Assembly: GCF_000091045.1 (NCBI RefSeq)
Contig: NC_006692.1
Span: forward strand, 799,721-844,720
Source of the DNA: Cryptococcus deneoformans JEC21
Lineage: Eukaryota > Basidiomycota > Tremellomycetes > Tremellales > Cryptococcaceae
Length of the DNA stretch: 45,000 bases
Reading direction: 5' to 3'
Of the stretch, positions 31,561 through 41,792 are shown one piece after another (position 1 is the first letter of the stretch; each line of letters starts with the position of its first letter). A program made the position numbers and the translations under genes. The notes beneath the pieces are model-generated. The model worked only from the letters and a program-made list of their open reading frames with translations. It was not told where the DNA came from and ran no database searches.

Positions 31561-31988
31561 AAGGTTGGTCAAGAAGCCGAATATTTTCCTGAATCCTGCG
31601 CCCGGTCAACAACATCAATTGTTCCTGAGTGAAAAGGCTTGGCTCAATGAGCGTCTCGAGACCGCTGGGGACTGAAGGAGAGCGTTGAGGTTGTTGCGAA
31701 GGGTCAGGCACAGCATGTGGGAGGACAGGCCGATACCCAGATGGTTCTTTTCTTTTCTTTTCAGTCCTGGAATAAGCTTCCACGACCGCGCGACGAACTG
31801 CCTTCTCCTCTTGTTCTTGACGCCATTTCTCAAAGTTACTCCGGTGTTTCGCAGTATTATGGTGATTGGGCTGGTTGCTTGGGGCTATTATCTTGTCGGG
31901 ATGTTCCGAATTATTTGAACATGGAATGTAAATGAATTTGATTTTCTTCCGTCTTGAATCATCATAAACAACGATATAATTTGGCAAG
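31553..31988 (-). CDS. Unknown charged protein, first of two overlapping frames (5' end unresolved)
   Basis: Open from an acceptor-like ACAG at 31989 to TAA at 31553-31555, about 145 residues. It has a basic/acidic helix (NFEKWRQEQEEKAVRRAVVE) and a Pro/Ser-rich segment (SQQPQRSPSVPSGLETL) ending ENIRLLDQPYG. The first in-frame ATG is late, so an upstream exon is expected. The obvious candidate (MGKSRVEDSAYEAQ, from ATG 32075) joins in the wrong phase. Either the start exon is elsewhere or the gene is decayed. Confidence 0.35.
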
Positions 31989-32082
31989 CTGTCAGTACAA
32001 CTTCGTCCCTTTGACAAATGGTATTCATTTCACCTTGCGCTTCGTAGGCGCTATCTTCTACACGAGATTTCCCCATTTTCAA

Positions 32083-32709
32083 TGATATTATTGGCCTTTG
32101 GAATGGCAGGAGCTGTTGGAGACCAATGGGGTTTGTTTACAAATAAAACAATGATACGTGCGAAGATGAGGAGTTCAAAAACAGCAAGAAAGAACGACGA
32201 CAAGGGTGAAGGAGGATCACGTCGCGTCAGTTTTGAGTTGAAATTCATTTGTTTTTGAACGCGATGTTATTAGGAACCAAGTTACCGGACCTCGCACAAG
32301 CTGGCGTTGTTTGGCTCTAATTCCGGCCCGCTCATTCATCCCTCCATTCAGTCTAAATATAGTTCATGTCTGCATATCGGAAAGGCCTCTCGTTTTGGCG
32401 GGTCTTCTGGGGAGGGCCAAAAAACGGCGATCGCCGAACGGTGGATTTTTTGGTTGTTGGGTATGAGCGCTCTGCGCTCTGCACTGTAAAATCCCCCGAT
32501 AGCTTGGAGCTTCCGCCAAGATTTGCCGAATGGCATGAACCAACGAATCGCCAATGGATATTAACAAGGCTTCTGAGATTTTACAGGTGAAACTTCCAGA
32601 AACATCTTTTTATACTTCTGTGGGGCCGAAGATCCGATGTGAACGCCTTTTATTATCGTTGAAACCTCAACACAACCATCCATCTCGAAACTAAGATCGA
32701 TATTACGTT
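32083..32709. other. Upstream region of the dioxygenase gene
   Basis: About 600 bp with no supportable gene. ATTCCGGCCCGCTC (32320-32333) repeats the CCGGCCCG core seen upstream of the aldolase and TIM-barrel genes. A weak TATA-like TTTTTATAC lies near 32609. Confidence 0.35.
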
Positions 32710-34031
32710 ATGCGAGTTCAAACAAGAACCAGGCTATTGCAACCGTTTCCAAAACAAGAAATTGAACGTTTTGGGACAATATGTGCGTAATTTCGCCACC
32801 CGGACGGATGGACTGGACATCATTGATTGATTAGACTTCAGGCGGACAGGTTACGAATGCTTCTGATTACCCTTTGTCTGTCGATGTTGTGAACAATGTG
32901 GTGATCTATGCTGGAGACCAACTGCGCCAGTCCCTGAAGAAAGGAATTCAGGTGAAGGAGGATATCATGGCAGAGTTTCACCAATGTTTATCCTCCGGTC
33001 CCGGTATACTGGTGATCAGAGGTTTTGTGAAGGACTTGGATGTAATCCGGAGAACGAACAGCGTGTTTAGTGACATCATTCAGAAGGAGAAAGAACACGC
33101 CAAGGGGGACCATTTCGCCCCTGCAGGCAACAACGATCGGATCTGGAACTCGTTTCAAAAACATGCTGTAGCTGATCCAAGTAGTTTTGTGGAATACTAC
33201 GCCAACGAGCTGCTGTAAGTGTAACTTGTTTTCGATTAGGCTAACATTTCCAGAGATCTGGTTGCCGAGGCTTGGTTAGGCCCAGGTTATCAAGTAGCAG
33301 CTCAGACCAACGTGATACGCCCCGGTGGAAAGGCGCAGGAACCGCACCGAGATTACCGTGAGTACCGAAAAAGAGAAATTTGTTAGACAGCCAGCTAATA
33401 TCTCCAAAAAGACCTCGGTTTCCAATCCGAGCAGGTGGCTTCTCGATTCCCAATAGCATCTCAAATCGCTTCTGCAATGCTCACTCTGCAAGGGGCGGTA
33501 GCCCATTCGCCTATGCCTCTCCGCTCTGGTCCAACTCAGCTTCTTCCCTATTCCCAGCAATTCGACCATGGCTACTTGGCTTATCGACGGCCCGAATTTG
33601 TCGAATTCTTCCATAAGTATATGGTTCAAAACGAGCTTGAAGTCGGAGATGCTATATTCTTCAATCCAGCGTTATTTCACGCTGCTGGAGAAAATCAAAC
33701 GACTGACATGTACCGGATTGGGAACCTCTTGCAGATTTCAGCATGTTGGTCCAAGCCTATGGAAACCGTTGATCGGATGAGTATCATTCGGGCAGCGTGG
33801 TCCCATGTACAACAATACATCGCCAAAGCTGAAGGCGGTGTGGCAGCCTCCTCCTCTCAAGCATTGTTGAAGGCCATTTGTGATGGTTATTCATTTCCCA
33901 CCAATCTAGATAGGGACCCACCGCCCGCAGATAGTGTAGGTGGTAATTCATCATCTGTATCAGATGTAGGAACTAAGCTTGTTAATAGCATTGCCCTAAG
34001 ACCCAGCTTGATTGCGTTACCAATGGACTGA
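32710..34031 (+). CDS. Phytanoyl-CoA dioxygenase (PhyH)-like Fe(II)/2-oxoglutarate oxygenase
   Basis: Non-heme iron oxygenase. Exons: 32710-32782, 32842-33214, 33254-33357, 33412-34031, for 389 residues. The N-terminal half has GPGILVIRGFVKDLD. The jelly-roll core shows VIRPGGKAQEPHRDYHLGFQ, with the HxD iron ligands (HRD), FFNPALFHAAGEN with the distal His, and DMYRIGNLLQIS with a 2-oxoglutarate-binding Arg. The C-terminal 60 residues are Ser/Pro-rich. Donors are GTGCGT, GTAAGT and GTGAGT. The family hydroxylates diverse small molecules; this protein's substrate cannot be told. It is transcribed toward MIOX, separated by about 760 bp. Confidence 0.87.
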
Positions 34032-34791
34032 TCGAAAACTGGTCTAGAGAGCGTCTAGCCGAGGTCTTGGATGAGCTAGACTGGAAACGCAGGGCCTAAA
34101 AGTAATGAGAGGACACGGTTTGATATCACGATCAAAGGACTGACATGCATTTCTTGTGGACATTACCTTCTACTTGATCCAGCTCCATGTAGTTCTGACC
34201 CCATCAATTATGGCTGCCCTTGCCGCTCTTTTTAACCACGTGGGGACAACGGAATCTACTAATTTGAGATGAACACGAATTTATGACCGTTATGCATAAT
34301 AGCCTGAATAGCCCGGTTTCATGGATGGGCCCAATATTCATCCCTAGGAAGAAAGGTTTGATTCCTCAGTATCATCGTCTTGTTAAATACTACGCCTTGA
34401 TACCTCCATATGCATAAACAATGGCCGTTTGAAGATGGTCGAAAAAGGCCCAATTCACCCCGACGGTCCCCCCCAAAAGTTACATAAGTTACATTTTGCG
34501 ACAAGCCCCTCCTCGGACCTCGTCCTGGTGATCTCCGACGAGGGACTTGTAGTAATGGGAAGGCTAAGCAGACACTGCATCAAGGGCTACAATAAGGTGG
34601 TCAAACGTGTCCGCATATCACTGCACATCAACTTATACAACTTTGAACATGCATCCACTGTGTTGGGCGTTGGGTATTCAAAGAACATTGTACGTTTTAC
34701 CGCGTGATATACCAAAGAAACAGCCTGGCATCAAACAAGTACATTCATTCATCGAAGTATTCATACAAAAGCGAGCTCCAAAGGTCTACGT
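34032..34791. other. Convergent intergenic region, no gene seen
   Basis: About 760 bp between the stop codons of the dioxygenase and MIOX. A 92-codon open frame at 34429-34707 has no family features and is not called. Confidence 0.45.
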
Positions 34792-35962
34792 CTACCAATT
34801 GATCTTCTCAGGGAAGAATTTGGCGATGAGCCCTTCGTAATATGGGCGAAGAGCTACGGGATCAGGAAGGGTGTCGGACTTGGAGTAGAGATCGTAGGGG
34901 TTGAAGGCAAGAACATCCTTGAGAGTCTGCTTGTCTGCCTCACTTTCAAGATAGGTGTAAGCCCTCTCGCGATGCCAGGGGTAGAAAGAGTGATATCGGA
35001 TCATATTCAAAGCGGCCTGAGGGAGGGATGACTGCTCCTTGCAGACCATGTACTATCATTGACATGAGCATTCTGACTACGGACGATCGGGTTCTTGAAA
35101 GAGGCTTACGAGGTACTCGTCATGTCCCCAGCTGATCATGACTTTGTCCAAACCACAGTTGGGCTCGTAGATACCGTACTTCGTCGAGTAAGTTGGGTGC
35201 TTGAGATCGGGGTTGTCGCCGAAAGTGTCTGAATAGACAATCTTATCGGTAGGAATCTCGCATCCAACGACAAAGGTATCGCCAACAACATCCTTCAAAG
35301 CAAGATCAGTACAGCTCTACCACATGCAGAGTCGTCTGTTCGTTAACTCACCCACTGTCCATCACTACCAAAGAAATAAAGGAGCTTGCCGAGGTCGTGG
35401 ATGATACCGGTCACCTGCATCCATTCCGGCTTCCCATCCTTGCGCATCGCCTCGGAGGTCTGCAAGAGATGCTGGATCTGAGTGGCACTGGTGTCGGGGT
35501 CACTTGCGTCGACCAAAGTGTTGAGGAGCTCCATTGCCTCCCAAATTCCCATGACGGCACGGGGCTTCTCGAAAGCCTTGCGACGAGCTTCTAGATTGAA
35601 CTCCACGGTTTGCTTGGTGTGTTGTTCGCTGGTACAATCGTCAGTCCTGCAGCGAACGATAGAAAGTACTCAAGAATTCACATGTAAAAGCGTCGCGAAC
35701 TCTCATTGCTGTCTACAAATTGACGGAAAGTGGCTTTGTCCTTCTCAGAATCGAAAGCGGACTCGTCATAGGCGTTGTCCTTGTCATTCGCCTTGAGCTT
35801 GGCCACATTGATGTCGTCGACAGCGTCGGAGATATGGTCGAACTTAGTACCCTTGGGGTCTACCAACGACTATGAGCAACCAATTGGAAGTTTGCCAATA
35901 TGTTTATACTTACCGTCGACACGAACGAAATCCTGAGCGGCGGGAGTGACAGCGACGGGCAT
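34792..35962 (-). CDS. MIOX: myo-Inositol oxygenase
   Basis: Di-iron enzyme that cleaves myo-inositol with O2 to D-glucuronate, the committed step of inositol catabolism. Exons: 35962-35914, 35859-35682, 35628-35352, 35292-35110, 35052-34792, for 315 residues, the family size. Metal-site motifs are intact: EQHTKQTVEF region, VTGIIHDLGKLLYFFG (HD pair), VMISWGHDEYL (second HD) and MIRYHSFYPWHRE, then the typical C-terminus RPYYEGLIAKFFPEKINW. Introns have GTAAGT, GTGAAT, GTGAGT and GTAAGC donors. A strong TATA box and a reiterated upstream repeat suggest an inducible promoter. With the inositol-type transporter at 22006 it forms the core of a possible catabolic cluster. Confidence 0.96.
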
Positions 35963-36055
35963 GTTGATATTGTCTGCTTTGTGTTTCTTGGTTTTTGTGA
36001 TAGAGTGAAGAATTTTCTGATCAGTACTCAAGAGGTATTTCCAGTCGAAAGGTCT

Positions 36056-36066
36056 CCTTTTATATA
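36056..36066 (-). promoter_or_regulatory. TATA box of MIOX
   Basis: TATATAAAAGG on the minus strand, about 95-105 bp upstream of the MIOX ATG. Confidence 0.65.
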
Positions 36067-36085
36067 TATCCTCTCGCATTGGAGC

Positions 36086-36310
36086 GGTCCGCATCGGAAT
36101 GAGATGCCAAACGGTCTGCAGATGACTGACGAGAGATATCGGAAGGTTACATCATTAAACGGCCTGCAGATGAAGGTTACATCATGAAATAAACGGCCTG
36201 CAGATCACTGGCGAGAGATATCGGAAGGTTACATCATTAGAGTGGGTCCGCATCGGAATATGATGTAAAATGACCTGCAGATGATTGGCGAAAGATATCG
36301 GAAGGTTTAA
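36086..36310. repeat. Reiterated promoter repeats upstream of MIOX
   Basis: A unit of about 50 bp, from CTGCAGATGACTGGCGAGA through GATATCGGAAGGTTACATCA, occurs in full at 36116 and 36198, shortened at 36164 (middle deleted) and diverged at 36275. The GATATCGGAAGGTT core starts at 36135, 36217 and 36294, about 80 bp apart. A separate 15-bp direct repeat, GGTCCGCATCGGAAT, lies at 36086-36100 and 36245-36259. CGG triplets throughout suggest binding sites for a Zn2Cys6 regulator. The array lies between the MIOX TATA box and the UPF3 terminator. Confidence 0.75.
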
Positions 36311-36572
36311 CCGTCATGATCCACAGAGAAAGCTGAAAAAAAAACCTCCCGGTGTAGGGTCGGGCTGGTAAAATGTGAAACAGAATTCGCCACTTGAAAC
36401 TATCTCGGTCCGACCATATTAATTTGCTTCTTGCACTCAGTGCAGATTCAGGCACCACAATGTGACTTCTCGTTTATTTGTTTGTCTGCATCAAGCTTTG
36501 ATCTATGGTGCTTGAGAGACATGCTTGTGTAGCAGACACATGCTGTTCGCGTTTGCACGCTTCAACACAGCT

Positions 36573-38054
36573 TTACATGTCGATACGAGCAAAAGCAGCG
36601 CCAGCATCAGAACCAGCCCCTTCCCTATCGCCACGCCGGGGACCCGATCCGACCGGCGGAACTGGATTTCGTGATAAAATCTTGACTTGGGGGCCTGCAG
36701 AAGATGTTTTCGGCTGGCCCCCACCTCCCCGTCCCCTACCACCGCGTTGTCTTCCACGCCCAGACTCATTACCTCTCGGTTCGCCGTTATTACCAGCACC
36801 TGGCCCAGATTTTCCTGCTGGAGCCTGTGGAGCCCTGGCGGAACCAGAAGCTGTTTTTGGGGCAGGGACAAATTGGCTCTGTGAGGGCACGTTAGGGACA
36901 GGATTATCGATGCGTGCTGATCGTACAGGTCTACCACTTAAGGGCGCTTGGGTTGTCGTTGACGAAGCAGATGGGGCTGAAGGAGTTTGTCGCCCGCTCG
37001 GAACGCTATTCACTCCTTCCTTTTGTTTATCCTTTCCTTTATTCCTCTTTCTTCCGCCTCTTGACTTTTTATCCTTGTCCGCTTGCTCGGGTTTGGCGCC
37101 TTGTTGAGCCTGTTCGCCCTGCTGCTTTTGCTTAGCGCCATCAGGCACAGGGGGTGTCGAAGAAGGAGTGATCATCACTTCTCTACCTTTCCCAGCCACC
37201 ATGACTGGGCCGGTGTTTGTCTGACCACCGCGTCGCTGCGAAGCAGCGTTGATAGAAGCTAGAGCGGCCGCTCGTCGAGCAGATTCAGGTGCAGTAGCGG
37301 ATGATTGGGCTTGATTTTGAGCAGTCTTGGCTGCCTTGGACTTGTTCTTGCTTGCTGATTTTTGAGAGCGGAGATGCTCGAGGAGGGGAGTTGTAGTGGG
37401 CTGGGCGACCGGCGCTGTTTCGAGTGAGCCACAGTCTGTTGTTTTGTTTGTGAATGCACGTACTGGCAACTTCCAGAACAGGCTTTGTGACTGGCGCATT
37501 AAGAGTTTGGATGTATGACAAATAGTCTGGATCTGTAGACTTGGGATGAATGGATCCACTGCTTTCCAGAGGATTATAACGCACCTTCGTCAATTGTACC
37601 TTGTCGGTTGTCAACTTTCACTTTCGTCTTGAGGGGAGCTTTTTGAAACGGAGCATACTCGACGACAGCTTGGAACTCGGAACCTGCAAGAACATCAGGG
37701 TTGCTCAAGGGTGTGACGGGTCGACTTGCCAGTCTTCGATTTGTAGATGTGTCCATCAAAGGCACGATGGAAGTTTACCAAGGATTCGGGATCCGCCATC
37801 AACACGTATGCCCTGGAATAGACGGGGTGGGAGTCGTAATTACTGGCCAGATTATCAGTGGCAAGCTCCTTGATTTAATCCGAGACGACTGACCTGTCGC
37901 CTGCCTTTCCTTTTATGAAACTTTTCCAGAGACAATTCTTGTCAGTAATCCATGCTGAGACTGATTGCCAAAAAATGTCTTCGGGCAAAGTGGGCGGAAG
38001 ACGGCGGATGACGAGTTTGTTGCGAGGCGCAGCAGTCGAGAGCTGTGGCGCCAT
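36573..38054 (-). CDS. UPF3: Nonsense-mediated decay factor UPF3
   Basis: Smg-4/UPF3 protein linking exon junctions or long 3' UTRs to UPF2/UPF1. Exons: 38054-37894, 37812-37730, 37683-37585, 37532-37464, 37414-36573, for 417 residues. The N-terminal RNP-like domain has KLVIRRLPPTLPEDIFW, AYVLMADPESLVNFHRAFDG and SEFQAVVEYAPFQK, then GTIDEDPDYLSYIQTL. The remaining two thirds is low complexity: Lys/Gln/Ser-rich, ending in an RGG box (RGRQRGGRGRGGGGQPK). Intron 2 (37729-37684) has a GC donor (ACTG|GCAAGT); the nearby GT would shift frame. It is divergent from glutaryl-CoA dehydrogenase, 316 bp apart. Confidence 0.9.
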
Positions 38055-38370
38055 GGTTTCGGGGATGTAGCGTGGAGACAGCAGGGGAAAGCGGGGCGGG
38101 AGAAATGTAGTGGACGGGCTGCCGCTGCTGAAAGTGGAAAAGCCGAGAGAATGGCAACAACAACGGCGAAATGTACAAGTAGGCGTGCACAATGATAAGA
38201 AATAGGCGCACAGGTACTCGGCTAAAGAGAGCCCGAGTTGTCGGGACGTCGTCGGGGCACATGTCGCCGCACCTGCCATTTGTAGCGGCCTTCTTCTGCT
38301 ATTCTTCTCCACAAAGCATACAGTGACTCTCACAATTTTATACTCCACTATAGCCATACACACATACGAA

Positions 38371-40331
38371 ATGACAGCCGCAAGGTCAATCAGCCCTTTG
38401 CTCAGGAAAGTAACACCCTCAGCGGGCACTGTCATTGCAAAGAGAGGAATGGCTTCCACTTCCAGTCAGTACTTTCTGCAACTAAGCCCTCTCAAAGATG
38501 ACAGCTGATTGGGAGCAGAATTCGCAAAGTATAACTGGGAGGTTGGTCAGCATCGTCTGCCAAGACGCAATAATGGTGCAAGTTAAAGCTGATAAACATC
38601 AAGGACCCTCTCAACATGAACTCTCTCCTCTCAGAGGAAGAACTCGCGATTCAGTTTGTCTTTCCACGCCTACGCTGGTTTTGTCAGACTGACAGGTGCG
38701 ATACACCCCAGCGAGACAGCCAAGTCATTCTCCCAAGCCCAACTTCTTCCCCGTGTGACGGAAGCCTACCGCACTGTAGGTGTCTTCTAATCTCTATCAT
38801 CTCCTTGCTGACATTACGTTTCGACAGGAAAACTTTGATCCCGCAATCCTTCGGGAGATGGGCGAGCTTGGACTTTTGGGTGCTACAATCCAAGGATATG
38901 GGTGTGCTGGTGTATCCAGTGTCTCATATGGCCTAATTGCCCGAGAGATCGAACGGTGAGAATGACCAAAAGATTTCTAATTTTGTATCTGACCATTTTG
39001 ATAATGTAGGGTAGATTCAGGATACCGATCTGCTATGAGTGTCCAGTCTTCATGTGAGATCAAGTTTATGAGCTTTTGAAATGTGTGCTTACCGTGTGGG
39101 AGAAGTGGTCATGCACCCCATCAATGAATTTGGCAGCGATGCCCAGAAGGACAAATACCTTCCTCAACTCGGTAAATGGTCAAGTGAGGGCCCACTGTTA
39201 ATAAGCTGACCTTCCATAGCTACTGGGGAGATTATTGGTTGCTTTGTGAGTATCCATCCATGATGCGATTGCTGCTCTTGCTGACTTTCATGTTGTAGGG
39301 TCTCACCGAACCCAACCACGGCTCTGATCCTTCTTCTATGGAGACCACCGCTACCAAAACATCCGACGGGTGGGTTCTTAACGGTAGCAAAACCTGGATC
39401 TCCAATGCTCCCGTGGCCGACTTGTTCGTCATTTGGGCTCGAGTAGTCGAAAACGGTGAGAAGGGCAAGGTGCGGGGTTTCTTGGTTGAGAAGGGCACGG
39501 CCGGTCTTTCTGCGCCTGCAATCAAGAACAAAATGTCACTCCGAGCATCCATCACAGGATCCATCTTCATGGAGGACGTCAAGGTCTCAGATGACGCCGT
39601 TTTACCAAAGTCTAACGGTCTGGGATCGCCGTTTTCTTGTCTAAACAATGCTAGATACGGTATCAGCTGGGGTGTGATGGGTGCTTTGGAGGACTGTATC
39701 GCCCGAGCTAGGGATTATGCTCTTGAACGGCAAGTTTTTTTCATGTTTATCCAAGAGCCGCCGAATTTGTGGCTGAGTATCTCCACCGCCGCAGAAACCA
39801 GTTCAAACGACCTCTTGCGTCTTTCCAGCTCATTCAAAAGAAGCTTGCTGATGCCTCCACGGCTGCCACCCTCGGCCTTCTCGGTGCTCTCCAGCTCGGC
39901 AGGCTCAAGGACAAAGGGGAATGGTCGTCCGATATGGTTTCCATGATGAAGAGGAACAATTGCGGTGAAGCTTTGCACCACTCTAGGGTACTGCTTGATA
40001 TTTTGGGTGGAAACGCTTGTAGTGATGAGTGAGTTTGACGGGGCGTGTGTGAGAAGTTTGAAAAAGAAAAAAGGTGTTCATGCTATGCAGGTACCACATT
40101 GGAAGGCACGCTGCCAATTTACAAGTTGCCAACACTTACGAGGGAACAAATGTGAGTGACTTTTATCCGCTGATCATGAGAAGATGCTAAATTTTATTGT
40201 GCAGGATATTCATGGTGAGATTTGGCCTACTGGCCTTGTACCTGAAGTCACTAATGTCGTGCCAACAACTGGCTTTCGCAGCTCTCATCCTTGGCAAGGC
40301 GATTACTGGCTTGCAGGCTTTTGCCAACTAA
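38371..40331 (+). CDS. GCDH: Glutaryl-CoA dehydrogenase, mitochondrial
   Basis: FAD acyl-CoA dehydrogenase that oxidises and decarboxylates glutaryl-CoA in lysine/tryptophan breakdown. Thirteen exons: 38371-38464, 38519-38541, 38604-38653, 38712-38775, 38828-38955, 39010-39053, 39106-39171, 39220-39245, 39299-39729, 39795-40028, 40091-40151, 40205-40214 (10 nt), 40282-40331; 426 residues. An N-terminal Arg/Ser-rich leader ([19 protein letters not shown]) fits mitochondrial import. Key motifs: [59 protein letters not shown] and the catalytic-Glu loop [19 protein letters not shown]. Intron 9 (39730-39794) needs a GC donor (ACG|GCAAGT) to keep frame. It converges with the SAM carrier, 66 bp between stops. 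Confidence 0.93.
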
Positions 40332-40397
40332 AAATCCGAGATGGACCCAAAAAAAATAGATATCCAATGCAATGTATGCTGTTCTATGCAATCTTCT

Positions 40398-41563
40398 CTA
40401 AGCCACTTTATCTTCTTTTTCGTCTTTGATCCCGAAATTGCTTGCCAAATCATAAATACCCAAAAAGACTGCACCTCCCATGGAGATGGCAAATGTTCTA
40501 GGCACCCATCCTTTGAAGAGGGCTGCGGGACCTTCTGTGCGGAGGATGTTGAGGAGACGGGGAGGGAAGGAGAGAACTGACGGTGACGGTTGTTTGGGAG
40601 GGAGGACGTCGTTGACAACATTGGCGCCAGACGCCGATGCCGAGACCTTGTGAGGATGTCAGCTGGAAACCGCGAGAGTAATTCAATCGAGACTTACTCT
40701 GGCTTCGAGCATGACTCGGGTCTTTACGACATCCAACGGGGTTGTACAGGCAGCTGCTATGCCGCCAGCAAGAGATCCGCACAAAGCCGCTTCGTAAGAG
40801 GTAGGCCGTTTACCGCCGAGGTAGTGCTGGGAAAGAAAGGATTTGAAGAACTCGTATAAAGGGAACTGGATAGAAGTAAAGGGTATCTATAACGGCAATT
40901 CGTAAGATTGAAAGCAAGAATGGCACAGGAAAAGTCTTACTTCTCGGGTGAGTGTGATGCCGAACCCGCGATAGAACCCTCTGATACCTTCATATTTCAT
41001 GGTGCTGATGGCCGAATGGAGACTGCTCTTGCCCTGACCATATGCTCCGGCTTGCGTACGAGACTTGACAACCTCTGTAGGGACTCGAATGAGACATGAG
41101 ACCTAGTGGATGTGAGCTGGAGACGATGGAAGAGGGAGACGTCTACTTACGTATTCTGCTCCAGAAGCAGCTACCATATGCGTCAAAGAAGAGTTGTTGG
41201 CAAACACTTGATACTTGGGCAGTCGCTTTTTAAGGGCCTCGTACGTGACGAAGAAGGCAGACGCTGTCGAGGTGTCAGCAAGAGAGTATCGCCACGACAA
41301 GCAAGAGCCCCACCTCCAGGCGCACTGCCGAGACCGACACTGCCTACACCCCGGTAGACGCCCTTGAATCCGCCCGAGCTCCAGAAGCCTGCTGAAGACT
41401 GTATTCTTGTCTTGACTGTGTCGAGAGGGAAGAACATGAAGTCTACGGAGAGGCCCGAGATGGCGCCGGACTAAAGCTGGTCAGGGGTGGCTGAGGGGTG
41501 AGCACTCACTATGAGGGCCCTCTGGAAGGTGGGCGGCCGGGGGGGGGCGTCGCTGTCAGCCAT
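40398..41563 (-). CDS. PET8: Mitochondrial S-adenosylmethionine carrier
   Basis: SLC25 inner-membrane carrier exchanging cytosolic S-adenosylmethionine for mitochondrial S-adenosylhomocysteine. Exons: 41563-41510, 41470-41314, 41263-41151, 41102-40941, 40886-40698, 40646-40398, for 307 residues. Three carrier repeats carry the signature motifs FPLDTVKTRIQ, VPTEVVKSRTQ and TPLDVVKTRVM. GFKGVYRGVGSVGLGSAPG and the C-terminal RTFAISMGGAVFLGIYD match the SAM-carrier subfamily (Pet8/SAMC). A run of nine G (plus strand, 41539-41547) lies in the first exon, and its length gives the correct frame. It is divergent from TAF2, 229 bp apart. Confidence 0.93.
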
Positions 41564-41760
41564 CCTGTGTTGTGGAGAAGAGTGAAGTGTACTTTGCATT
41601 TCGGCCGTGAGCGAGATGGGCGAGATAGCCGGGGAGCGCCAGGCACCGCGCGCCTAGAAGACACGGGTGCCTATGCTTACATAAGAGATGCTGGCAGTCA
41701 ACTCCTCAACTGCCCCGGCGAGCACTCTAGCCTGTCTCTAGCCTGCGTCTCGAGCCCCAG

Positions 41761-41785
41761 CCACGCCCAGCCACGCCCAGCCACT
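41761..41785 (+). repeat. Short tandem repeat just upstream of TAF2
   Basis: CCACGCCCAG occurs twice in tandem (41761-41780) followed by a partial copy, ending about 8 bp before the TAF2 ATG. It would lie in the 5' leader. Confidence 0.8.
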
Positions 41786-41792
41786 CTCCTCG

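Noticed and set aside
32051..32248. 65-codon hydrophobic frame as the start of the unknown minus-strand gene
   Set aside because: It ends at a stop before the downstream frame and no splice joins them in phase.
34429..34707. 92-codon open frame on the plus strand
   Set aside because: It sits in a convergent intergenic region without motif, promoter or splice signals.
36086..36310. Repeats as a CRISPR array
   Set aside because: Copies are few, unevenly spaced and divergent, in a fungal promoter with no associated genes.
41539..41547. G9 homopolymer as a frameshift in the SAM carrier
   Set aside because: Nine G give exactly the frame that joins MADSDAPPRPPTFQRALI to the first carrier repeat.
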